The notes under the pieces are model-generated. The model did no database searches. It was not told the DNA's origin and worked only from the letters and a program-made list of their open reading frames with translations. A DNA stretch of 64,000 nt from Trichomonas vaginalis G3 (Eukaryota > Parabasalia > Trichomonadida > Trichomonadidae). Position 1 is the first letter of the stretch. Each line of letters begins with the position of its first letter. Positions 19,853-30,600 of this stretch are shown here, one piece after another. The translations under genes and the position numbers were made by a program. Location: assembly GCF_026262505.1 (NCBI RefSeq), contig NC_067205.1, positions 5,518,001 through 5,582,000 of the forward strand, in the 5' to 3' direction.

Positions 19853-21241
19853 TTATACAGCATTGATATTTTCCTCAAGAAGGATGAGTCTCTGAAGTAG
19901 AACAGCTGCCTTTCTGTGTTGTGTTCCCATTATCTCTAAAACCCACTTTGCGTTTTCTCCTTTCTTTATTGCGTTGTACGCATTCAACAACACTTCTGTT
20001 CCCAGTAGTTTCTCAAGATACATTCTCATCTGTTCTATCTCTTCCAGTGATTTCTCTGCTGATGAAGCTGCAACGTTTCCATTCATGAAATCTTCATCTG
20101 ATTTTGTGTCCGTGTTGATGTGGTAACTAGTTAGACATGTAGGAAGCTCAGCAATTGCGTCCTCTTCACGAACAACGCGTCTGTTGCTTTGTATCTTCGA
20201 CTTTTTCGTTAATGGATGACCAGATTTTCTGACATTGAGAACATGACGGTCTTTTTGGACATTTGCTTTGATCTGTGCTTGTGACTCATTGGTCTGAAGG
20301 TTTGTAACCATGAGACAAAGACCAATTTCTTCTTTAGGTGGAATTTCAACTGGTTTTTTCTCTTTTGGCTGGACAAGTTTGGATTGTGGTCGTTTCTCTT
20401 TGATCTTCTCGTCAGACATGCGATGTATGACCACTTGGGAAACAGATGAAATAGGTAGAACTGGTTTTAGGAACGAAAGACTGAGAATTTGGGTAATTGT
20501 GGGTCTCCTGCATGGATTCTTCTGTAGCATTGAGTCAACAAGGTTGGAAAGATCTGAGGAATACTCGCCTGGTATAGGTGGCTGCTCTGAACGAAGGATT
20601 TTCATGACAATTCCGCCAATACAGTCACCACTGAAGGCAGGAACTAAAGTACACAGCTCGTATAGCACGCAACCGAGAGACCATATGTCTGTCTTAGCGT
20701 TATATGGTACTCCTTGACAAATTTCAGGTGATAAATAAAATGGACTTCCAACGACTGTTTCTGCGAACTCTCCTGTCTCTTCAAGACATTTAGCTGTACC
20801 AAAATCGCCTATTTTTACGTTTCCATCTGCATCTAGGAAGATATTTTGTGATTTTATATCTCGATGTAAAATATGATGCGAATGTATATATTGTAACCCT
20901 AAGCACATCTGTGCAAACCATGAAATAATCACGAATTCGGGGAAATGCATACCCTTTGCCTCTGCAATTTTCGAAGCTATATCTCCTCCTGCTGCGTACT
21001 CCATAACTGTGCACAATACATCGCCTTCTAGGAAGGAATCGTAAAAACGAATGATATTTGGATGATCTAATTCTGATAACAAGTTCGATTCCCGTAGAGA
21101 AGCTTCTTGAATTGTTTCATTTTGCTGACTTAAGTCAACTTGCTTAATAACACGAAGTTCCTGAGATTCTATATGCTTGACGAGTAATGCTTTACCAAAA
21201 GAACCTTCGCCAATGCATTTAATGACTTCGTAATCTTGCAT
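19853..21241 (-). CDS. NEK-family (NIMA-related) protein kinase
   Basis: 462 aa. An N-terminal Ser/Thr kinase domain (about 4-258) has GEGSFGKA, the VIKQ lysine, HRDIKSQNIFL, DFGTAK, GSPFYLSPE and the WSLGCVLYELCTL helix, a NEK pattern. The ~200-residue tail is basic and then acidic, ending in a helical segment (SLEEIEQMRMYLEKLLG.., ..AVLLQRLILLEENI) that may dimerise. NEKs act in the cell cycle, basal bodies and flagella, and are strongly expanded in trichomonads. The start at 21241 is the first ATG, with AAAATTTTAGCTG directly before it. No lesions seen. Confidence 0.92.
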   Translation of the reverse strand: MQDYEVIKCIGEGSFGKALLVKHIESQELRVIKQVDLSQQNETIQEASLRESNLLSELDHPNIIRFYDSFLEGDVLCTVMEYAAGGDIASKIAEAKGMHFPEFVIISWFAQMCLGLQYIHSHHILHRDIKSQNIFLDADGNVKIGDFGTAKCLEETGEFAETVVGSPFYLSPEICQGVPYNAKTDIWSLGCVLYELCTLVPAFSGDCIGGIVMKILRSEQPPIPGEYSSDLSNLVDSMLQKNPCRRPTITQILSLSFLKPVLPISSVSQVVIHRMSDEKIKEKRPQSKLVQPKEKKPVEIPPKEEIGLCLMVTNLQTNESQAQIKANVQKDRHVLNVRKSGHPLTKKSKIQSNRRVVREEDAIAELPTCLTSYHINTDTKSDEDFMNGNVAASSAEKSLEEIEQMRMYLEKLLGTEVLLNAYNAIKKGENAKWVLEIMGTQHRKAAVLLQRLILLEENINAV

Positions 21242-22315
21242 CAGCTAAAATTTTGTCGGTTTTTAAAAAAATTTTTAGCTGAGTGAACTAATAATGTAAC
21301 TAGTCTCACGTCATCCAATATTCGAAATTTTCTCATATAACTATAGGTTAATTTTTATGATAAGATATTGAAAAAAAATCTGTCACTGGATTTGGCTAAT
21401 ATCGCCATGGTAGAAATAAATCAAAGAGACTTCTAAAGTAAAGCGTTTAATCAATGACCTGTAAGCATTGACAGAATGTCGTATTAAAAGTAAAAATGAA
21501 GCAGATGTTGATTTTTTGGAAAGAATCATGCTAAAAATTGGATATGTAGTATGTAAAAATTAATATAACGAATTTTCAAGTTAGAATAGAAAAACAGAAT
21601 GATAATGAAACGAAATCATTGATTCAATTAAATAATGAATCTGTAAATGTGTAGAAAATGATTTCAAAAGCAGAGATATTATAGTGAGAACGAGTTACTT
21701 TGCTTTTTCTTTAAATTTGATAAAACTATTTGATAATATTACGATTGTTGATAGTAATTAGCAGAAATTCTAGAGTTAACATAGTAAGTAATACCCAAAG
21801 CCTTGGTATGTATGTGCCAATTGCGTGATCAACATTAATAATGTTGAAAATTTATCGTAAGTTACAAGCATTTCCTTGATACATAAGTACGGTACTGGTT
21901 TGTGACCACGGATTCACATTTGTTTCGAAAAAAAATTCCGATTCGAGCCGCCACAGCAAAGGTTAATGTTGAAATGTCAGATATTTCATACTTCGTGTGT
22001 GATCATTATTTTGGGACATGAAAGAATAATCTGTATATTTATCTATAGTATGTTCAATACCACGTTTTATTATCTCATAAATTCCATTGGATTCGTCTAA
22101 AATAAGTTTTTATCTTCAATATCGAGATTTTTTTCCAAATTTTTTTCAGAATCTAAAAAATGAAATTCAACTTCGGGAAATTGATCTTCATTTTTTCAAT
22201 ATTCTAATTTTTTTTGGAAATTTATTTCTTAGATATAGAGTTATTACAACACGAATATCATTTCCACCGCTCAATTTCGAAATCTGACAAAAATTGCAAA
22301 AAACGTTATTACAAA
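21242..22315. other. Intergenic region between divergent genes
   Basis: About 1.07 kb separating the divergent NEK and 22316 genes. AT-rich with no further gene seen. A TTTTAGCT motif lies beside the NEK start. TCATTTCC near 22259 may be an initiator for the rightward gene. Confidence 0.45.
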
Positions 22316-22819
22316 ATGTTTAGCTCGAAAGTACCTCATTTATCATTACCAATCTCAGATAAAAATGAGGTTCCTTTCATCGTTTGGGATCCTGCGCTGG
22401 AAGATTTACTTAGCACACCAATAAATCGAAATTTGACAACTCCGAATGTAAAATGGAAACCTTCTACTGCACTAAATAAAACAGATTTTATGAGGAGTGA
22501 CAAGAAAAGAGCAAGGACTCGTCCTGCCACTCCTACAATGCATGTAGAAGAAAATTCTGATATGCGATCACGAGAAATTATGATTCATAAAATGATAACA
22601 TCCCCTTTATCTCCGAGGAAACCTACAAAAATACGAGCTAAAACTAAATTCCATGGAATAAAGGACCAACACACACTTGAAAAAGTTATTCATCAACGAG
22701 CAACTCGGTCGATTGCAAATCAAGATCTAAATGCTAGGAAGGTTGAAAAACAAAGCCTCGTAAGGCAATTTTCCATTCCTATTCGTAGAGGAGTTACTTC
22801 CCCGAATCCTTTTCTTTGA
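22316..22819 (+). CDS. Hypothetical basic protein
   Basis: 167 aa from the ATG at 22316 (MFSSKVPHLSLPISDKNEVPF). An upstream in-frame codon at 22214 would add a non-conserved-looking leader. Rich in Lys, Arg, Ser and Thr, with segments such as DKKRARTRPATP and TSPLSPRKPTKIRAKTKFHG. Mostly disordered-looking, without membrane segments or a recognised domain. The SPRK/TP sites could be kinase targets. Function unknown. Confidence 0.6.
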   Translation: MFSSKVPHLSLPISDKNEVPFIVWDPALEDLLSTPINRNLTTPNVKWKPSTALNKTDFMRSDKKRARTRPATPTMHVEENSDMRSREIMIHKMITSPLSPRKPTKIRAKTKFHGIKDQHTLEKVIHQRATRSIANQDLNARKVEKQSLVRQFSIPIRRGVTSPNPFL

Positions 22820-23042
22820 GAATAATTTATGTCTTTTTCTTGGCCGGACAAAATTATATGTCCTTGAGATGCAGTTTTCTATTCTAGAGATAATTGCATT
22901 CTCGTATAACTTCTTTTGTTTGTAAATACGTTTGGTATATAAAAAATGTACGAAAAAAATTGGATATTTAACTGCAAAATAATATTATTACAACTCTTTA
23001 TTATATAAACAATATTCTATGACTACTCTATTGGCGAGGTTC

Positions 23043-23309
23043 TTAAACAAGAATCTCATTGTACATAAAGTTTTCGACAAATGATCCGACAAATGGGACT
23101 TGTGTTGAAGAAAACATGTACTCGAAGTCTGTATCGTCTGCAAAATCGACGTCTTGTTCAGTGTAAGTAATTTGTGAATCGGAGGATTCTTTGTCTGGGT
23201 AATCCTCAATAACAACGTCATCATACGATCTAAACGAAGGCCGAGCTTCGTTGTTTGATTGTTGTGACTGCTCCTGTGTTGAGGATTGGACACTAGCTTG
23301 GGAAGACAT
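23043..23309 (-). CDS. Hypothetical small acidic protein
   Basis: 88 aa, Ser/Gln-rich at the N-terminus and Asp/Glu-rich in the middle (YDDVVIEDYPDKESSDSQ), with a hydrophobic end (VPFVGSFVENFMYNEILV). The ATG is preceded at 4-15 bases by TTTTAGATTTTCC, similar to the sequence before the NEK start, which supports a real promoter. No domain recognised. Converges with the gene at 22316-22819. Confidence 0.5.
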   Translation of the reverse strand: MSSQASVQSSTQEQSQQSNNEARPSFRSYDDVVIEDYPDKESSDSQITYTEQDVDFADDTDFEYMFSSTQVPFVGSFVENFMYNEILV

Positions 23310-24693
23310 CTGGAAAATCTAAAATTTTTTAAGGGACGTGGCCAGTCAGAAAAATTTTTCAAATGTTACTGTACATGGGAATATATGCATATAAAACTAA
23401 AGATTGACATCGGAAATTTTCCTTTCAATTTATTAATTGATATGAAAATAGTTAATTAGATATAGATATGCAAAAGTGTGAAATATTGGCTGGAGCACGT
23501 TTTAATTTGAATAGTTTTTGTTCACATTCAATTCATTTATCAATTGAATTATATTATTTGACACGTTAGAATAAATTTTATCAGTGATTATTATTTGATA
23601 TACATCTATATCATATTTCATAATTATTTTCTCAAGCTTTGGATTTTATCAATTTATCGTTGGTTTATGCTGGTTAAAATACATTCATTAGTATAATTTA
23701 TCAAGTTTTTGTTTTTGTAAAAAGCGTTGGAGATTGCACTTTCTCCTCTCAAAAGTTCTTTGAATTTTAATAAGTTATTAATGACTGCCTTTTACGTAAG
23801 CAGATTAATCATCTTTAACGAAATATTTACACAGGTTTTCTTTTTTGAATTCCAAATTTGTCCTTCAAAATTTTTTCGTTGATTTTGCAATTATCTTATA
23901 TTATTGAAATTTAAAATCATTTCCAATATAAACGTGTTTCTCGATTTTGTAAATTTACCTCAAACTTTTGAGAGGGTCGATATACTAATGTTGTTTATTT
24001 TACTTTAATTTTTATCTTCCTCCATTAATATATTAATTTCTTTAATTGAATGAATTCAATAGAGATTTTTCATCGTATCGATTTTTTCTTTATGTTTTTC
24101 CAACTTCTCCATATTTATTCCGGACTGTTTATTTTAATCATAATATGTTAATAAATCATTTAATGATATTCTTATCTGATTATACCCCTTTTTGATTAAA
24201 TTTATTTTCCCAACTAAGACCATTCCAAATTGGAATAAAAATTCCGTATTTCCTCAACAAGAGGGGCAACGAAATATACTTTTTGGTCACACCAATCAAA
24301 TAAAGTCAAATTGAGTAACTTCTCAGTCGCAGCTTTTATTATAAAAAAGAAATCAGCAATGATATTCATGCATTTCCTGAATAAAATTTTCTTCAAATAT
24401 TTTTATACTCATCTTTTTTAACGATAAGGTTCTATAACTTTGATCGTACTTTGGATGTTCTACTTTGTTCAATACTCCATTAGTACTCATTAGACAGCAG
24501 CAATCAAAAAATCGGAAAAACACGAGATAAAATATTAAATTTGCGTTTATTTTAGCCCATGGCCATTGTAAAAATTAACGATGGAAGAGATATAAATTAT
24601 TTTGAATGAAATATAGTTGAATAGCCAAACAAAATATGTTTATTTTAAACAAACACTAATAAAAAAAAGTCAGTAAAATAATTGAAAACAAAT
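23310..24693. other. AT-rich intergenic region
   Basis: About 1.4 kb without a supportable gene. A 60-codon minus-strand frame at 24214-24396 lacks a promoter-like element and domain and was not accepted. Confidence 0.45.
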
Positions 24694-27600
24694 TTATATA
24701 ATAACACGGTTAAGATTACCTGATCTTGTGACATACCAGATAACTCTTTCCTTTTCTCTTATACATAAGAATTTTGGATCGAAATCTTCCCATAATTTCT
24801 TTGAATCGGAAGATTTCAGCCAATCCGTTCCATCCGCTTTTTTGCAGAAGAATTCCAACCTTTTTGCACCTAATGTCACTATCATTAGGTATTCGTTCGA
24901 CCTCAAAAATCCAGAATGTAAACCGACAACTTCACATGTAAAATTCGAATTTGACAAAATATTTCCGTATAAATCATAAATTGCGACTTGTGTGTTCAAG
25001 TTCTCGGACTCGCTTGATATTATTAATCTGGCGTTGTCGCAGATGCATATATTGTGGAAGACAGTTTCATCATTGCATTTGACTTTGAAGGACGAAAGAA
25101 CTCTTTTATCCGTCAAAGAAACAACGAAAACAATGTGATTCGTGTCGATTGAACAACAAATATCTAAGACAGAGCTAGTAGTGATCGAACAAATCGAACT
25201 GGAATGCAATTGCATGGTAGAACTGAGCACGATCGAGTTGTTCTTCCATTGCCAGATGTACAAGAAACAGTCGTTTCCGCCAACAATTAATTTGTCATTT
25301 ATTCCTTTCATGCATGAAATTGTTGATGAAGAATGAATCAATCTTAATGGACTCCATGGTTTGTTGAAAGGGAATGATGTGACAACAGTTGAATGCTGTG
25401 CACAAACAAATAATGTCAATGGTTTCTGACAAATTGTCATCAAATATTCCGTTGAAAATTTGATGGGGAATTTCACTTTTTGCATTTTCTTTGACAGTTT
25501 CATGAATGTTCCATCTTCCCAGAGACAGAAACCATCTGATAAATGGACAACTTTCGATTGTTGCAAAGGAACTTCGAAGAGTTTGTTAGGTATAGGGATG
25601 TTCCTTTTATATGACTTGTATTTGAAGATTTTCGTTGGTAAACATCCGAAATTTGCGCAGTGACTTTGTTTCAAAACTTTTGTTGTTTCGTCATTGTCGT
25701 TCATTGACTCGTGGTATGAGTAGTAATGGAATTCGTTGTGGTGCTCAATGTCCCTCTGGTAAATTCCAAACACTAAATCAATCCATTCGTTCAAATGAAG
25801 AGAAACAAAATTGGATTCAAGAGCAATTGCGTTTTTATCAACGAAATCATAGGCGCTGGTACACCACGGTGGAAGATTTACGTTGTTTATGACCTTCCTG
25901 TTGCTTCTTTTTCCGAAATAAAAGTTGTTTGAGTTCAATAAAAATTTCGGATTCGTAAAGAACTGAGGAATGAGCTCCCTGTAGTCCGAAATGGAATTAT
26001 TGACCGAGTTCCATGCGGATCCAATCGAATAGAACAGTCTGTTAGCTTTATCGAAGCATCCGTCTTGTAATCTAATGTGCATCGACGTAAAAGGCTCTTG
26101 TCTGATCAAGAAACCGCAAACAGTGGATGGATTGGACATATTCGATCTGTAAAGACACTTTTCATCTCCGACTTCTTCGAGATTATTTCGGATTTGATAC
26201 AAACTCTCCAATCTCTCTTTATTTAGAGCACCAATTGGCTTGGAAAGGTCTCTAAAGAATGAAGGATCACTCAGATCAAACTTATCTGAAGTGTAGTTTG
26301 AAATAATCCAAGGGAAAATTGGATATTGACTGACATCGTTGAAAGATCTGCCAGAAATCACGTTCAAAAGGAATATGTACTCGTAATTAGAGAGTTTTCC
26401 TTTCACCCATTGATCGCTGACCTTAGATCTCAACAATAATTCTTCAGCATCGCAGTTTTGAACAGGAATTTCATTGTTTACCAAAGCAAGACGGTAAAAC
26501 AAGTGTTTATCACCGAAAGAGAACTTTGGTATATTTGGGAAAATTTTGTCCAAAAATTTATCCCTCTCAATTTTATTGGGGAAGTAGAAAATGTAACTTT
26601 TCATTGTTTCTGTGTAAATTTCTATTCCGCAATCATCGTGCATGAAGTATCTCCAGAAGATAAATGTTATCTCGTCGAATTTGATACTTTTGAACCATGA
26701 TTTGTTCTGTTCATTCTGTGGATATTCGATTCCGAAAGAATCTAAAGTACATTTACCGTCAAAAGCCAACGAATCTGATAGCAAATGGATATATCCATCG
26801 TAGAAACCATTTAATCTCCTCGATTTACATGCAAAAGCCGTAATTGAAGCCATAATATCTTTTTTGAACGACAAAAGTACCTTTGAAACAGTTTCTACCT
26901 CATTCTCGTTATTCTCCTCGTTCTTGTTACCTGTATTCTTATGGTCGCAGAAGTTCATATTACGTCGTTCGAAGATTGGACGCCCTAAAGTGTCTAATTT
27001 AATGGAATTACGCCAATACTTCGGCAAGTCAACGGACCATGCACCACCATCTGTCGTTATTGACCTTATAAATGACGTAAATAGTGTCGTAGTCCTAAGT
27101 TTGTCGTTGGACATGTTCTGGGAATAGGCAACAATGACATTGTTCAATGTTTCGCTTTCTACGTTGCACTTGTGCTCGCTTTCTTTGTATTTCTGCTCTA
27201 ATTTTTGTGTTTCTGACTGAGAATTCGGTTTAAATAATTCCAAATTTGATTTGTGGAACAATTTCTGCGCAATTCTCATATCAACTGTCGGAGGAAGTAC
27301 AACAACAAGTTTGGAGAATATGTTCTCGATCTCGTTCGTCTTTTCTGGGAATTTTGCTTGAATTAATCCACAAATATTCGAAAAAGCCACGAAAATGTGC
27401 ATTTCGCGGTCTCCAAAGTGCAACATTGTGTTTGGTTCATGTTTTATGCATCTTTCGAACAGCTTTATAATATTCAATAAAACCGATTTTTCCTCACAAT
27501 TTGTGTAAGCAATGAAAGAACAAGCGAAAGCAAGGGTAGAGATTAGAACGGACTGAGTGATAAGCAACTCCACGAGTTTGAGGCTCTGTTCTTCACCCAT

Positions 27601-30600
27601 TGTTTCGAAGAAAGAAGTGAAATCTCGGCCTCCATCAGCCATTAACGCGTTTAGCATGATTGCAACTATATATTCGATCTGTACATTGTATTTACGGAAG
27701 TAGTTAGCCAATAATCTGTAGCTATCATGGAACTTTATGATCTTTTCTATGATAGATTTGTCTAATAAGCTCTGTAGAACGACATCCATCGAACTTGTCG
27801 TGAAATTTATATCGAACAAGTAACTTTTGAGTATAAATACTAACAAATCTGAGTAGATCTCGTTCTGACTTGGAGAACTGTAGATAAATATTCCAAAATC
27901 ATAGAATTTTTGAGCATTATCTGCAGTAATGAACATAGATAACACTTCGAAACAATTAAATATATCTGATTCCTTACAATATATCATCATTAAAGATAAA
28001 ATCGTCATTGTTTGGTCAAATGACTCAGGATTGTACTTAATCTCTTTGATACAAGCATCCAATGGATGCATGCATTGAATTAAGCCTGTTATGTCCTTTC
28101 CTTGATTCAAGATTTTGATCAATGAATCTTTTGCGCATCTTTTAATGTTTGCGTCATGGTAATAGAAGGATACCATGTAGATATAAAGAAATGTGCTCTC
28201 TATCGGACATAATAAAGCTATTTTGGCTAAAATTTGCCATTTTTGGTTGATTAAAATGTTTCCAAACTCTTGATCTTCGTCAAACAGCTTGTATTTCTGG
28301 AATTCTTTAGCGAAAGTGCCGAAAGTAGCTTCTGTTATATCCTCGAAATCATTCTGGATCGATTCCGTGTTCCAAATTGTGTCAATAAGCAATTCTTCGG
28401 TTGTCAAAGTGGTAAAGAACTGCGGATACTGCTCAATTAGCTGCGGAATGGCTTCTCCATACAAAGATCTCTGGAATTCGAAGTCTTTTCCTCTCCAAAT
28501 TCCGTAATTCAAAATTACAAATCTGACCAATTCGACTTTTGAGTCATCTGACACGTGATTGAACAAGGCAACGATGTCGTGAACAAGGCTGGCTGTAAAT
28601 AAATTGGGTGTGTACTTTAATATGCTGGCAAATAATCTAAAACCGCCACAATTTCTGAAAAAGCTCTCCATTTTTGCGTCTTTTGTAATCATGGACACAA
28701 ATAAACCGAATAAACTTCTCAAATATATTTCGCTTTCTTTTCCACCGTGAAGAAGCATTAACGGCAAAGTTAAAGGGAATATGGAATCAAAATTCATCAC
28801 GCTAACAAAGCTGGATACAAAAGGAATCGGATCTGCCGTAATTTTGGCAATTTTATTATTTTTATTGCTTGTTGCAACGAAAATATCGTTTTCTTTGGCA
28901 TTGGAAGGTATAAATGCAATGATACTGTTCTGTGGAACATCGCCGATCTCCATTGCTTCTTTTGTTTGTGTAATTGTCAAACTAAATTTTTCAATTTTTG
29001 AAATAAAAACGGGACTGATGTCTCCAACCAACGAATTATTATTGAATGCACCAATAAAAATCGTTTGGGAGTCATCAATCTTGATACTGGCCGTTTCTAA
29101 GTTATAATTATTTCCATCTATATTAATTAACATGTTTTGCTGAGTAATTTTGATATTAACGACATGCCATCTTGGCGCTTTAGTGGAATTTATGGAAAAT
29201 GTCTGCATCTTTCCATTCTTTGCGATTGTCAATTTCAATATTCCATCAATATCAACGTAGAATGTAAAGAAATCGTTCTGGTTCTGTGCAAATGATATCA
29301 AAGGATGCTTTTTGTTAACAGCCTTCTTAGAAATCCTGAAACAAAATGAGATGGCGAAAGGAAATGTGAAACAATTAACAGGAACTTTGGAATAAATGAT
29401 ACTTGAGTGGCCGGAGAAGTGAAAGAAAGAGGAAGTTGGGAAAATTTCGCATCGTGTAACGAAATCCAAGAAACAATTTGCCATTTGCAGCCTCAAATCA
29501 TAGTTTTCTGTCTCTTTTAAGGTCTTTATGATATTTCTCATGACCGTGGGAGAGAAGAATTGGCTTGCAATGATGGAAAATATGTTAATTGCTTGAGAAA
29601 TTACAGAATTCGACAATCTTCGAAGCAAATCGTTCAGTACATCATAGATAAAACACTTGTATGAGTTAGTTACACTGCATGCACAAGCGTCATAAAGATT
29701 GGAAAGTACTTTTTCTTCAAATTGTGTTCCTTCAACTAATTTTAAGAGCAAAGAAAGGGCCTGAGGTTCAACAATGATATTTTCTTGGACTGATTCAGCG
29801 GATAAAACGCTGTTTGGAGCGTAAATGTAGCTTTCCATCAAATAAATCAGTTCATTATCAGTAAAATCAAGAGGAATTGCTGTTTTCAGGACTTTGTAGA
29901 TCTTAGGATTATTCTGGGATACACAATGAGGGAATCTACAAGAGAGATATGAAATAATTTTAATTGAAATTTTGAATAAAGCCGAAGAATGGAAATTAGC
30001 GGCTGTTTGAGCAATTATCTTAAGAACCTGGGACTTAGAGATGATATTCGTTGGGTCTCCTTTGACTTTATGCAATCCATGGAACAAAGAAATCGAAATT
30101 GAAATTGCAACGCTCAATAAATCAGCATCGAAGCCAATTTGACCCAATACAAAACTAGTATGGTTAAGTAATGTTGTCAAATATTCAGGATTTTCATCTG
30201 TATTGTGGATATTAACAATTTGAAAGAAATGATCAAAAATTGGTTGGTAAAGGTCATCATATCCTTTCATTAACAGTATAAGGATTGTTAATATAACAAC
30301 ATTATTCGATTTTATGAACATTTCATCGGTAAATTTTTGGCAAACTGTTGCATAGAAAATAATTAAGTGATGACGAGTCGTATCATTGATTGCAACCTGT
30401 CTGGACTTCGATTTGGTCAAGTAATCTCCAATAGTAATGAAAATTTGGGACTCTAAAAATTTCAAATTTGAATCTAAAACGAAAGACCTAAAAAGAGGAA
30501 TGAATTTAACAACTCTTTCGAACTGGTCACCTGCAAAGAACGTAGTAATGAGATCAAACAAGTTTTCATGGTGTTGTGGATTATTTTGAGAGAAAAGATA

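Noticed and set aside
24214-24396. 60-codon minus-strand ORF
   Set aside because: No initiator, no domain and composition like the surrounding AT-rich spacer.
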